Positions 49,324-64,000 of a DNA stretch of 64,000 nt are shown one piece after another. The position numbers and the translations under genes are program-made. Location of the stretch: NCBI GenBank assembly GCA_011009095.1, contig VTPC01090689.1:127428-191427 (forward strand), written 5' to 3'. Positions within the stretch are counted from its first letter, which is position 1; each line of letters begins with the position of its first letter. The notes beneath the pieces were generated by a model. It had not been told where the DNA came from and did not search any database. It saw only the letters and a list, made by a program, of their open reading frames with translations. The stretch comes from Ignelater luminosus. Taxonomy: Eukaryota; Arthropoda; Insecta; Coleoptera; Elateridae.

Positions 49324-49991
49324 TTATCTTCTAATATCTTTAGGGCTTAAATCTATTACTGGAAAATCTTTGTCAATTCCAGGTAAATTCTTATTTTTCA
49401 TAACCTTATATTTGTTTTCTTCCACTTTTTCAGTAGAACTAACTACCATATTTACACTTGGTGTTGTCGTTGGTCGTTCTTGGTTTTGGTTGTTTATAGG
49501 AATACTAGGCTGGGTGGTCGATTGTTGACCATTAACGTTACCTAGATTTCCAAAAGGAAACTGGCCAAAATTCTCCAATGTTTTATTTAGGATGTTAACA
49601 GTATTCTTAAAAGCTTGCTGTGCAATATTTTGAAGATTATTATTGTTGGGAAGATTCCCCAAATTGCCCAAATTAAAATTTATACCACCTCCAAAAGGAA
49701 GTTTGGAATTCATTTCTAAATTCGTTTTAATCTGATCCAATATAGATTGTCCAGGATTATTAACAAAAGGAAACGTTTGCTTTCCATTTCTTTCATTTGA
49801 AAGTGAATCTTGTCTTTGCCTATTTCGATTTAGAATGTTTTGCGATGTTACTATTCCTAAACATATACATTTAAGTAAAAAATTAATTATATCATAATTT
49901 ATAATTACTCACCACAATTTAAATTAAATACAATTGCAATTACACACAAGAATATTGCGTAGTACTCTTTGTTTCTAACAAACTTGTACAT
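49324..49991 (-). CDS. Unrecognised secreted Asn/Gln/Thr-rich protein, two exons
   Basis: Exon 1 is 49991-49913 and exon 2 is 49856-49324. They are joined across a 56-bp intron with GTGAGT donor and TTTAG acceptor in matching phase, giving 203 residues. The start is the ATG in an AACAAAT context. The N-terminus has a basic stretch (MYKFVRNKE), a hydrophobic core (YYAIFLCVIAIVFNL) and a likely signal cleavage near residues 26-32. The mature part is low in complexity: a Gly/Asn/Leu/Phe stretch (FNLGNLGNLPNNNN), a Pro/Thr/Gln/Asn-rich linker, and a charged C-terminus ending LSPKDIRR. There is no catalytic motif, transmembrane helix or Cys pattern in the mature chain. I do not recognise the family. 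Splicing, signal peptide and close poly(A) signal argue that it is a real gene. Confidence 0.75.
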
Positions 49992-50765
49992 ATTTGTTAT
50001 CCGGAATACGCTGTAGCGATTTAAGTGCACACTGATTAAAACTAACGAAAAAAAAACCTGTTCCAGACTTTAATAATCATTAGTTCTTAATGAACAAGCG
50101 TGTTTGCAGTGTGTTTCCCAACAATTTAGAAATGTTAATTTCATTTTGAACAGTATTTTTTATTTATGTAGGCTTTCGTAAACTGCCTCGAGCAAAACAA
50201 GTGAGAAACAAAATTCTCAATTAAATACCTACGCGCGATGTCTAAGAGAAAATTTGTATTTATACAGTTTTAAAAAATTTAATTTTGAAGGAAAATATGT
50301 ACCTATTGGAATACCCTTTCAACATTCGCATTTGAAAAAAATTTATTTCTAGTCTTTTTAGTAATCTGATTGCTGGATGCAAGTATAAGTATTCACTCTT
50401 GAAACCTAAAACAATTTTTTTCTTACAATTGTTTTTGTATCTATTAATATCCAACCTCCTAAGTCCGATATCATGGAGCAGCACTAATTAAGGTGTGGTG
50501 GTATAAAATGCAGCAAAGAAAGCTAGAATTGAATTAATTACATCGAGATAAATGCTTTGCTGTTCAAAATGTGAGGGGGAGTTGATATTCTATAGTATGT
50601 CCAAAGTGTATTTATTAGGATATTTTGGATCAGGTTGGGTTTACAGAAGTGAATAAAACAATATAATTAGCAGATAGGTAGAGGTGTAGGTAAAGGCTCG
50701 CACGGAGCAAAGACCCGCACTCATTTAAAATTACCCACCTTTACTTCCTGTCATCCATGTTTAGA
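49992..50765. other. 5' flank of the secreted-protein gene
   Basis: No second gene is supported in this stretch. The promoter of the minus-strand gene should lie at its left end; no clear TATA box could be assigned. Confidence 0.4.
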
Positions 50766-50773
50766 TTGGTAAG

Positions 50774-51027
50774 CAGGGCCAGCTGAAGAGCCGGGTTTGC
50801 GAGGCAACTGCCCAGGGCCCCGCGCTTGCTGGGACCCCGCGCCTTGAGAGAAAAATAATTATTTCTTTGCATCGATATGTTCAGAACAAATAAAATTTCT
50901 AATTTTTCCTAAATATTTAAAATAAACAAATTAGACTATGTCTCAAAAAGCAGCGTGTTTCTTTTTTTTATTTTAAGGGTCCCGCAAAATTTTACTGCCC
51001 TGGGCCCCGCAAAATTTTGCTGCCCTG
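50774..51027. mobile_element. hAT MITE with perfect 8-bp target duplication, 254 bp
   Basis: The direct repeat ttggtaag flanks the element exactly (50766-50773 and 51028-51035). The ends are cagggccagc and gctgccctg, inverted apart from one base. The interior has GC-rich repeats (ctgcccagggccccgc and ctgccctgggccccgc) around an AT-rich centre. An 8-bp duplication and CAGGG ends are diagnostic of hAT. It is non-coding. It lies just upstream of the pogo relic. Confidence 0.9.
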
Positions 51028-51323
51028 TTGGTAAGCCCTTTTCATGATTATCAGCTGCTGGACCAATAGTTGTCAGTTAGATATGTTTGTTCGTGTAAAA
51101 AAATGAGGTGAGTGGAATTCTGGATGTTTTGATTTATGAGTTTAGCTTCAGACATATGATAATGGCACAAAGTTACTTGGTTGTTTGTTGGAGTAATTTG
51201 GCACTTTCCGATTTGGTTCTACACTGGGTAAAAACCCACACAAGTAAAGAAGTAAAGATCTGCATGCGGATTTTTGCCTCAAAACCTGGTCGGCTTTATT
51301 AGCTGATTTTTATATGTATCTTT

Positions 51324-52620
51324 TGCCAACAGAAATTATAAACGAAAAACATTCCAAAAACCGCTGAACGATGATTTGCTTAGTGAAGCTAAAGATCTGA
51401 TACGCACGAAAGGGCTCTCAATTCGACAGGCAGCCAAGGCAATTGGTTTTAATGAATCCACTTTGAGAGCCAAATTGAAGAGAAGAGAAGGAACAAATAA
51501 GCTTGGTAGCTTCAGAAATGTTTTTAATTTGGACGAGGAGTAAGAATTAGTGGAACATTGCAAGCAACTAGATAAAAGATTTTTGGGCTGACACTTAAAT
51601 CTTTACGCTCCTTAGTATAACCAGTATAACATACATGAAGAAAAACAGCATTTCTAACGCGTTTTCAAAAAATACTAAAATGGCTGGGAGTGATTTTACG
51701 CAGTCATTTATGCGCCAAAATTGGAAATCATTAAGGACACCTCAAGAAACTAGCATTGGTATTTGATAGGACCATGGGTTTTATTAGAACCTAACTCCTG
51801 GCCAAATAAACAATATCGACGGGACAGGGAGCTAGACAGTTTCCAGCAAACTACCAAAAGAGGTAGGGAAGTCTGTAAGCGCCGAACAAGGGCAAACTGT
51901 GTCCATTGCATATGCATGAGTGTTACAGGCCATCATATTCCTCCGTATTTTATATTTACGAAAAAAAATAAATATCTAGCTCATTGAGGATGTGATATGG
52001 GAGTGACTGATAAAGGCTACATGACCACCCCTAGTTTTATAAAATGGTTAGCACATTTTAAAGTCTGCCAACCCCTCTCAAGAGAGGCCTATTTTACTTA
52101 TCCTTAACAATCATGTTTTTCATACGAACCTAGAAGTCATTAATTACGAAATCCTGTCACATACACATGTTGAGTTTACCACCATACAGCAGCTAAAAGA
52201 CACAATACTTAGATCGTATATTTTTAAACCATTCAAAACTTTTCACGACGAAGCAGCCGATGACTGGACAGTTTGTCATTCAGGGCAAACATTGAGCGTC
52301 ATGTTGCAGAAATATCTGCAAAAGCTTTTCAAAAGACAGCAACTGTGGAAAAAGTAGTTGAAGGGTTTCGTACTACTGGCATATTTCCAATAGACCGCAA
52401 AATTTACAGACGATGGCTTTTTACCTGCGGAAGTTACTGATCAGGATTTGGGACAGAATGATGATCCCGTTGATCCCGACGATGTGGCTCTCATAGTTTT
52501 TAACAATGATAAAACTCATTTAGGCAATGAAGTTCCAGCAAACGTAAGAGATGCTGTCGTAGAAATTTGAAATGAGAAGGAGCCCCAAAAAGATTTTTAC
52601 GAAAACCCGTAACGTATAGG
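51324..52620 (+). pseudogene. Pogo/Tigger-type transposase relic
   Basis: The plus strand reads an N-terminal Psq-type helix-turn-helix (DLIRTKGLSIRQAAKAIGF with STLRAKLK, 51370-51480). The middle of the DDE domain follows, including GHHIPPYFIF (about 51940) and MTTPSFIKWL (about 52023), then LLILNNHVFHTNLEVI (about 52100). The second catalytic Asp position reads Asn in LILNNH. Near 52215 comes FKPFKTFHDEAADDW, and near 52350 EKVVEGFRTTGIFPIDRKIY. Numerous stops and frameshifts make it inactive. Possible termini (a ggtagaggtgtaggtaaag motif near 50678 and ctttaccccaacctaccc near 52775) are only weakly matched. Confidence 0.75.
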
Positions 52621-55600
52621 ATTTAGAAAATGTTAACATATTGGGTACTGTTATTTTGGTAAATCTGATTTTCATAGCCATGGTAGTTAATGATGTAAAC
52701 TTTATCCTAGTACTAATTTTAAGCATCAAAAACACGCAATTTTTGAAAATTTTGAAAATATCTATAACTGTGAGTCTTTACCCCAACCTACCCTATGTAT
52801 TTATATTGAGCGGCGAATCCACTACAAAGAAATAATTGGGACTATAGTAAGCAAACCCGCTTATACTAACTGGCATATGCCTCTTCTCCGTCGATAATGT
52901 ACTTGATAATATTCTTCTTCCTGGATGTGCTTTGATTTGTAAGTTGTTCTTTTCGCAAAAGACACAAGTATAACCATGGGTATCCTATAGTTTAAAGTGA
53001 ACTCCAAACCATTAGTAGTGTCTGAAAACACTTTTACTTACTTAAAGAAATTGACTAGGAAAAGTATTTGCCATTGCTTTCCAAGGAAGAAACGCCATAG
53101 AAATTTAGTGTAGGTTTCGACCGAAGATATTGTCAGCTGTAGCAATGCTAGTTGCAGTTGTTTACAAGATCTAGCGCTATCTACTAGCTTATGATTTTCG
53201 CCAATAACAGTGAAAATGTGATGACAAGTGTCCATGTTTCTTGTGGACAGAAAGAAAAGAACAATTTATCATTCAACTGATTCTGATTGGTTTCATTTGC
53301 AGATATCTTTTAAAATCTCTTTGCTGAACCTGCTCGATACGAATGTGGGACGGGAATCATTAACATCATGCAAAAGACACGGCATTTAGAGAAGAAAAAA
53401 ACAAACAATATACATAGATTATCTTCCTTTGGATTTAGACTTTATTTAGCAAAAAGTATATTCTTGGTGCAAAAAGAATTTTGATCCTAGGCTGCAAATC
53501 GAGTTTGTCGAGCCAATATAATTTTGAATATTGTTACCTGCTTTTGCCTTCCAAACGTTCACACACGAAAAAAGGCAATTTCTGTAACATTAAGTAATTT
53601 TGAATTAGACCAATAGAGCAATAAAAGTAACCTACCACTTACTTTGTTGTCTACGCATTACAAACACACTTAGACAGACAAGGCAATATTTTGATTTCCT
53701 TATTTTGAACTCACTTTTGCATAGTTAGGATTTGTTATACTCCCCTTTTGTTAATGTTTGCTTTAATCACATTCATTCGAAGCGATGCTTTTCCCTTTTG
53801 ATTGACCTTAAATTGTGAAGCCTGATAATAGCATTGCTTCGAAGGTACAAATCTTGATCAATAGTCATAATCATGACCATGAGTTTTGTTTATCGAATCG
53901 ATGGTGTTTTGATTATTTAAGATGAGTGAGTGTTTTTTTTTTATTTCCAATTCGTATATGGGTAAAAGGTGAACAAAAATGCCCTTTTGGTGTACCATTT
54001 CAACCTTCTGGTTATAATTTGCACCCTGTTTCAACAAACACCTTTTATGTGTAGCAATAATTAACATTTTGAAATTTTGATAAAAGTAAATAATGCATGA
54101 AATGGTTGAACAGAGGTGTAGTAAACTCGGATTAGATTTTTTTAGTAGAAGTCACCGACTGTATCTTTTGAATAATTTTACTTTCTTAATTGGTCAATTA
54201 TATGAAATGCATTTCCAAAGCCATTTTGGTTTAGGTAATTTTTATAATTTGTTATGTCTAGTCGCCTAATATGTAATGACTATTTTAAACCGACTTCTCT
54301 TATATTGTTTTGCTGAATATTTTTACCTGGAGATCCTTATTAATATGTAATAACTTTTTTTGTGTGTGCAGCATCAAGGACGAGGATATTTTAATAACTG
54401 TCATTATTATCGTAATTGCATTTAATAAAAAAATAAAACTCCACTTCGCTTGATTTGTTAATTGGTCAACGTGCATTTCAATATTTTGCAATGTTAAGCC
54501 TTAAGATCTGTAATGTTAATTATAAAGAAAATTATCAAATAAAAAGGTTAAATAAAAATGTTGAAATTTGTTTAACAAAAACGATTATTTGTAAATACAC
54601 CTTCAAATTTCTTGCGCAATTTTTAATTGAGATAAGTTAATATCATACCTACATATTATTCATAATTTGTTATAAAAACATCGCATTGTCATTGTTAAAT
54701 CTTAGTAATTCGCAAAAAAAAAACTTATTTAAGGAGGTTGACTAACACATTTTTTAGTTTTCTGATTGTTATCGGTAAATAGGGTATATCTCCCAGTTTT
54801 CATTTTTAAAGCACCTGACTTAAGTACTTTCTGTTTAATTATACGCATGCGTTAAGTGAAAACCCACTTGTCTATATTTTAAATTGTTGATTAGTTTATT
54901 TTCCACAAATTGTAAGTGTTTTAAATATTCTGGCAACAATTTATGAGAATTTAGTATCGAAGTGTGTCTCTGACAGTTTAGGACACAAAGCTTTTCATTT
55001 ATACAACTGTTACATTTGTGTATCGAAGATATATTCAAAATGCCAATAAGTAAGTACGAATTTCAAACTTTTTATAATTTATCTATTTATTTATTTATTC
55101 ACTCATTAACTCTTCAATAATTATTTAAAATTATTATCACAATCTTCATTTATTCGTTTTTTAATTAATCAAAACGTATCCCTTTAGACTATTTGTTATT
55201 AATTTTTCTATTATTTGATAATTTCGTATCACAATTATGTTATGTGATTGATATAACATTGAAGGTCAACTTGTAGAAGGTCACACTTGCAATTTTAATA
55301 ATAACTTCTGATTATCTCCAGATGATTAATTGCTATCTGTAGGTACATTTTACATGTGCGTGAGAATTCGGACTGACTCAAATTTCCACTGATATTTTTT
55401 GGTGTTTTCCAGGCCTTTATCTAGTTATATCGATAATAGAAGATTCACTCCTATAAGCCACATTTTTCCTCTTTAATTAAAAAATTTCCTATTCAAAAAG
55501 TAAAATAGTATGATTTATGGATTATTATTGAAAGTTGTATTAATTTATGGTAAAAATCATTAATTTTCCATTAAAATTATTCGTAATTTAACAGTAACAA

Positions 55601-57874
55601 AAGAAAAACAGATTAATGCCACAATGAAACTCCAATTTGTGAAACAGTTAACGTTACTTTAATCGTTATAATTACATTATATCATGTAGTAGGATAATTA
55701 ATAGAACAAAAGATGTTTCCATATATGAAAACAAAAACACTTGTTATTTACGTTATGTATACCGTGTGATGTGGAAATAACGTACACTGAACATATTGGT
55801 TGTCCACGAAACAACTTATTAAGTATAAAGGGTAATATTAGACCTTTTCAGTAAAGAAACTTCTGACGAAATTAGAGGTTTAGTTCCAACTATTCAAGAT
55901 CTAAACCAAGGTTATCCAAAGTCGTTAAGACAAAACTGAGAAAAAGCTTTGGGAAGCTGCAAATACATAAGCAGAAACATTGCCCAATACTGGATCTAGT
56001 ACTAATAAGACGAACAACAAGCACAGTAACGCAGATTTAGGTTGCTGTAATAATCGAAGTTGAAACAAGGGGCGTGAATTAAAAGCCATTTTCTCAACAA
56101 ACCAGGCTAAAGGGGTTATCTAATAGTCGCCTGTGCTGATTCCACCATGTGGTAGTGGCCACAACCTACGTTTACCAACTATAGCTTAAAGATGAAAGCT
56201 ATCAACACAAAAAACAGAACTTCAGAAAATATTGCACTGCCATCGGCTCAAGTGATGTAGCGGCGATTAAACCTGCCGCTCATACACTTTTTATAATGTA
56301 AACAGCAAAAACAGAGCTAAGCCACACTGGACCGACATGGGTTCGCGCCTGAAATCCGTAAGAGATGTTTCGAATCTCAGATCGAATTCACGGAGCCTAG
56401 TAGTTGGTGCCCAAATTATAAAAACAAACAACAATACTACACCGTCTGGCTGTACAAAATTACAGGATTGCTTGACACTGTCCATGGTCGGCGAACAAAA
56501 TCAAACATGTTAATTTTAGAAATCTGAAATTAGTGTCCGGCTTTTTAATCAAAAGTTGAAATTCTAAAACAAACTCAATGTACCGACTTGTAGATCCCAA
56601 AGATAATAGATGCATAAGCGGACAGATCTTTGTCCTACTGACAAAAGTCTTAAAAGAATATTCAAGATTCATAAACTTCTTCAAGGTTTTGTTGAAGGTC
56701 CATGGGACAAAGCAGCAAATATCCAAGTTGAAGCAATAGAGATCATGAATTGTTAGTACGGAAAGAAGTTTCTGGTTCTCACAGAGCAACCTTGGGTAAC
56801 CCTCAGACGTCGGCGCTGATGGTCTCGAATTTTGTAACATCTAAGTTTATTTGAATAGATGGATGTACACAGATCTGACACGCAATTAGTTTGACACACT
56901 TGTGTTATAGTTCTTTTGTGTAGTTGACAACTTGTGCGCCTGCCCTAATTCGTTGAGTAAGGAAGTACCTGCTCAGATTCCCTTCGAGAAAGAGCTCCAT
57001 TAAAGTACAAAGGTTTAAAACGATACAAAATGCTTTGGGAAAGGAAAAAGTTATGAGCATACTTAACATTGAAAAAACTGTTTGTTCACGCTTTCAAGAG
57101 GCTTGTTCGCCCAGTTTTGTTTAACCCACAAAAGGGACAAATTGATCGTATATTTTCGAATGAAACTCAGAATCTGGATTTGCAAAATCAGTTCAGGTAG
57201 ACTTGATACTCTAAGAAGGTGAATGATACGTGACTCGAGACTCGATTAGCCGTGAAAACAAAGCATAATTGAGACGTCTGTACAACAAAGCCGATTTGAA
57301 TTTCACGCTATGGAAAACTGTCTTTACATTTAGATATTCGTAGAGTTTAGGGTGTTGGAGGTTGCGCAAGGCCAATAGTTGAGAATCGCTCTCTAGATTC
57401 TTACAATTCTTACAGTAATTAATAAATTCCGATTTTAAAGAAGGTGCATATAGAGACGCCAAACAAATTGCGAGTTGATCAATGATCAATGATCAATTCT
57501 TGTTGTTGGTACACTCGTTCACAAAAAGCAGAGCTTTATAGTCACTAAAATTTTTAAGTTTAGACCACCCAGAATAAATTTGATGTAACTAGAAAAAGCC
57601 CGAAAGCTGGTTTTGATTAAACCAAAACCTTGAGAGCCCTGAAAAACTCAATGATCAACCTAATGGCTTAATCTAAAAATCAGACTCATGTAGACCTGTG
57701 TGTGAAAGGCTATTGTTGTAGTTTTGGATGAAATCAAAACAAAAATGTAACAACGGGCCATTATAAAAGCTTGGTGTGTCCGTTTTAATCAGGAACGTGC
57801 ATCTAGGAATAAAGATACTAAAGATGAAAAAAGATAAATAATCACAGACTTTGTAACCATCTATGTATGCATCA
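52621..57874. other. Intergenic DNA, no clear gene
   Basis: The stretch 52621-55790 is AT-rich with only short, unrecognised open frames. From 55790 to 57870 the composition is more balanced and minus-strand frames are longer (56460-56840, 126 codons; 57211-57489, 92 codons) but show no domains. This may be a strongly decayed mobile element. No RNA gene was recognised. Confidence 0.35.
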
Positions 57875-58072
57875 CTAAGAAAAGCGTAAAAAACTGAATG
57901 AGGACAGTCGACCTAGATAAAGGTAAGGGTCATACAGTCGCATCTCTTGCAATAGATTTTCATAATGCCCCTGGTGCTGACGCTTTGGTAGAATTGGATG
58001 TATCCAGTATCTTCTTGGTTTGCGTTGGTTACGTTTTATATTACCAATCTGGTATTGTCTCTTTAACACCAA
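57875..58072 (-). pseudogene. PIF/Harbinger transposase N-terminal fragment
   Basis: The minus strand reads RRYWIHPILPKRQHQGHYEN, then LLQEMRLYDPYLY. This segment precedes the nuclease domain of insect PIF/Harbinger transposases. The frame ends soon after, with no catalytic Asp/Glu motifs, so only a fragment remains. Because the motif is short, the call is an inference from family pattern. Confidence 0.5.
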
Positions 58073-59132
58073 TACACAGGCTAAATTACCTAATAAGGCA
58101 ACTAAGTTTTTTTATCATTCGTAATTATAATAACCTACAAAAGCAAAAAGCTTTTAAAACAACACTTTAAAAATATCTCAATTTCACATTTATATGGAGT
58201 TATAACTAAATATGTTTGTTTTTTTTTCACTGCAAAATCGATTTTCAGGTTCACAGCTTTTTATAAATAAAAAACGTAGTAAAACCAATATTACGACTTT
58301 TTAGGTTATAGTAGAATCACAATCAAAAACAGGCAAATAAAAACAATCTCAGATTAATAAGGTAAACCGGACATGTATCAAAATTGAATTTAATTAGAAC
58401 CTTAAAGTGGAGGTTTGGAGTTTGCATGCTTTAAATTTTTCTACCGAAATCAAAGTTTAGCCAACGAATTCTTAATGTAAACATCTACCAGGAGTGCCAT
58501 ATATTAACACGAAATTCATTGAAGTGTGCGTTTAGTGAATTGAGGAAAATCTCAATGAGAACCGATCGAACCCCGATCTCTCCAATGCAAAACTATTCTA
58601 AGTCATTCTAAATGGGCCGATATCTGATACATTTCGCTTACACCATGTATATGACTTATGAGCCGACCCTGTATAAAAGAAAGCTTATATAACAAGAGTA
58701 TTTGTTTTGCTTCGTTCCTTTTAAAAGGAGTAGGATAAGCTAACTGTAATATAAGCATAAATTTGGTTAAATTAAATAAATATCCATAGATAAATAAATA
58801 TTTTCTTTACAACTTAAAGCACCGCATAACGTTCTGTCATTGGACATGAAGTTCATCTATCTCTGTTTTCTTGTAACTAATCGATAGTTGGTACTTCTAT
58901 AAAACATATGATCATAAGATCTATTTTTAATCTTTAATATTATTTTGTTTTTACCTTTTGGCGCCAAATTTTGTAAATTCCTACAAGTTACAGAATAACC
59001 TTGGCCGGCACGTTATTGAAATAATGAAAGTCATCTACTATTATTAGTCAATCTTTTTTAGTTTACTTTTAGTTTGCTTGTTGGTCTCCACGGTTACGCG
59101 CGCTTAAATAATTAAAAATTGATTTGTGAAAA
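58073..59132. other. 5' flank of the G6PD gene
   Basis: Mostly AT-rich. Near 58660 gagccgaccctgtata looks like a transposon end in inverse orientation. The G6PD promoter is expected near 58930-59110, where gcgcc and cggttacgcgcgc give local GC, but I cannot place a start site. Confidence 0.35.
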
Positions 59133-59235
59133 ATGTCTTCACGCACTAGAAGCCTTATTAAATGTGATTTAGATGGTAACAAGATACTAAAGAATTTTCC
59201 TGAAAAATTTAAATTTGTTTATTTACTATTCTGTT

Positions 59236-59249
<14 letters not shown>
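59133..59249 (+). other. Upstream ORF overlapping the G6PD start
   Basis: ATG at 59133 (aaaaATGtc) opens a 38-codon frame that begins MSSRTRSLIKCDLDGNKIL and ends in a TAG at 59247-59249, eleven bases past the G6PD ATG at 59236 and in another frame. If transcription starts upstream, it would be read before the main start. A GTAACA inside it (59175) could instead be a splice donor. Confidence 0.5.
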
Positions 59250-61965
<2,716 letters not shown>

Positions 61966-62214
61966 AATATGTTTCAATGTATAAAATGACATTCCACTTT
62001 TAAAGCAATAATGTTAAGATTGTTAAAGGTCCAATGCTTAATTGTTAACATCTAATGTGATGCACAAGTTTAATTTAATGACTAAAATTTATAATTTGTA
62101 GGTATTAGCTTTTATACACCACACTTTTTACTCATGCACAAGTTTCTAAGGTGTAATTGAAGAATATTGTTTGTGAAAGTTACTTTTATTCTATTTATTA
62201 TATTGAGATATTAA

Positions 62215-62220
62215 AATAAA
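62215..62220 (+). promoter_or_regulatory. AATAAA poly(A) signal of G6PD
   Basis: AATAAA lies 250 bases after the stop and is followed by T-rich sequence and a TTGTC element, as expected near a cleavage site. The stretch 61966-62240 is therefore the probable 3' UTR. Confidence 0.5.
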
Positions 62221-62240
62221 CTTTATTTATACAATTTGGA

Positions 62241-64000
62241 TTTTATTGTCTCGATGATATAATCACAGTTCAAGCAGATTTATTAGCTAAATCAAGTTTT
62301 ATAACTGGTAGCCTAGATTGTTAGGAAAACATCTTAAAACAAATTTAATTTTACCGATTTAATAAAATTTGTTTAGATTCCAAAAATTGTATATCAAGGA
62401 CTTAAATGTCTTTGAAGTTTAAAAAAAAATTATATTTGTCCCTGGTTTGATTATAATTATATCAGTATCAATTTGGCCTTGAAATATAACATGATGATGC
62501 TGCATATTTACTTGAATACTTCATGGTCATCCTAATTTTAACAAATTGATGATGCACTTTTGGTAATTACTGCTAATACATGGTTTACAATAAATAAAAA
62601 AAAAATAATGACTCAACAATTTCTAATGGTATTCCTTTTGGCAACACTGATTTAATGTTAATTAAGAACAACCGAATGATTTTAACTTTTTTGTATTTTT
62701 AGAGAATTAAGGTAAAGAATATGCCAGGGATAAAACACATAACAGTTATGCTTCTGTTACTATTAAATCTGATTTACTTCATTGCACAAAACATCGCCAT
62801 TCTTCTGCTTCATTTTAAGTAATTTTCTGTTATATCTTTAATACAATAAAGCATGAATATTCGATTTAGTTTTGTGTAGAATTTTAAAATTATTAAAAAT
62901 TCCGAATTCTTATCAGATATCTTTCAAGATAAATAGCAGGAAATAGTGAAAATTTAATAAGTAGCAGAATCTAATGGTGAGCGCAGGGCCGTCTCTAGGT
63001 AGAATCTTCCCATGGGCTAAAAGTTAGGTAAGACGTTCCTCTTAAATCGATGCATTTCATTAGCCATTTATGCCTATTCTATATTCACTAACGCCCTAAC
63101 CCTATCATCCCCAATTTTTTTATTTTAGTTTTCTGTATCCTGTAGGTAATTATGTAATATGCACTAAAAAAATTAAATTTCTTCAAACTAGCGTTTAGAA
63201 CTTTAGAAACTAGCAAGGTTAAATAGAGTTAGGTTAAGCTTAGGACATCATTTTTCTGGTCATAGCTCCAAATACGACAGAATAGCGTAAGATCTATAGA
63301 TATATGAAAGAAATTCCCACGAGAAAAACAAATGAGCGCTATTCGTTATATGTTATATCATGGTTAATATGCCGCAAGACATCGATGCATAATGAAATGG
63401 GCGACGTGACATTGACTTAACCTTCCTTCTTTATAATCTTGATAACGTAAAGGAATCATATACAGGGTTAGCCAAAAGTCTGGAAACAGTCTTATTGTAG
63501 CAATACCGATAGAATTTGCGGAATAATAACCCTTGGAGGTATATTAGACTATCTTATCTACATTCTGCCAGGAAAAAATTAATTCAATTATCCAGTTCCG
63601 CGTAATTGATATCAACTTTTAGTTTTTAAATGGCACCCTAGTATTGACATTTTCTAAATCTACATAAAATTCTAGATACGACAGTGAAGAAAAAAATTAA
63701 ATTAAATAATTTACTTCGCTATAATAAATTAAAAAATTTGCAGTTTTAGTGTATTTCAGTGTATTTAGTCCAATTAATAGGCGGAGCCACTATGATACTA
63801 AGCTGACGGCCGTTGCTAATGACCCGTATTGCCCCACCCTTTAAGTGTTGTATCCCTGTGCGCTAACTTATTAGTTCAAGCTTTGAAAAACTTTTGTCTT
63901 GAATATATATAGTGGAAGATTTAGTATGAAACTAGTGAAACTTCCAATTCTAGAACCCCAATACCTAAAACTTCTAGAAGATATCAGGGCCATATAAGAG
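62241..64000. other. Intergenic DNA beyond G6PD
   Basis: No gene is supported. Near 62987, cagggccgtctctag resembles a hAT end, and near 63463, tacagggttagccaaaagtc resembles another transposon terminus; neither has a partner or target duplication that I could find. Confidence 0.4.

Noticed and set aside
57211..57489. 92-codon minus-strand frame
   Set aside because: It continues into sequence typical of a repeated non-coding element, and has no domain or signal; not supported as a gene.

Overview
The window looks like nuclear DNA of an arthropod, most likely an insect. It is strongly AT-rich by eye and its genes are split by GT-AG introns. It has AATAAA poly(A) signals and many transposon relics of insect type: an irritans-like mariner, R2/R4-type, I and Jockey retroposons, pogo, hAT, PIF/Harbinger and a KRBA2-type integrase. 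I see no bacterial operons, rRNA, tRNA or CRISPR array. The species cannot be told from the sequence.

Three host genes are well supported. (1) An LRIG homologue (+, 26443-42233, 12 coding exons) encodes a single-pass membrane protein: signal peptide, about 11 leucine-rich repeats, three Ig domains, transmembrane helix and cytoplasmic tail. It has one frame break, an extra A in a run of seven A at 40731-40737. (2) A two-exon gene on the minus strand (49991-49324) encodes a 203-residue, probably secreted, Asn/Gln/Thr-rich protein I do not recognise. (3) Glucose-6-phosphate dehydrogenase (+, 59236-61965, 9 coding exons, 530 residues) is complete, with an upstream ORF overlapping its start codon. 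These genes have unrelated jobs (signalling receptor control, unknown secreted protein, pentose phosphate pathway) and nothing suggests they act together.

Layout: 1-345 holds a 120-bp tandem repeat. 345-10400 is mostly featureless, with two copies of a GC-rich hAT-like repeat and weak candidate exons. 10405-13560 is a decayed I-clade LINE. 17440-17850 is a Tc1-like relic. 17900-21118 is an R2/R4-type retrotransposon relic split by a structurally intact mariner (19555-20846). 23480-24500 is a Jockey-like relic. 26443-42233 is LRIG, whose 9.9-kb intron 2 holds a minus-strand Ty3/gypsy relic, an RTE-like tail, a KRBA2-type integrase relic split by a TA-flanked MITE, a second MITE and a hairpin. 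42234-49300 is LRIG 3' flank and intergenic DNA. 50774-52620 is a pogo-type relic preceded by a hAT MITE with a perfect 8-bp target duplication. 52621-59130 is nearly empty apart from a PIF/Harbinger scrap. G6PD and its 3' flank close the window.

I found no convincing new multi-gene system. The strongest second-look items are the intact mariner nested in an older retroposon, the LRIG homopolymer frameshift and shortened LRR array, the newly delimited MITE/hAT families, and the unrecognised secreted protein.
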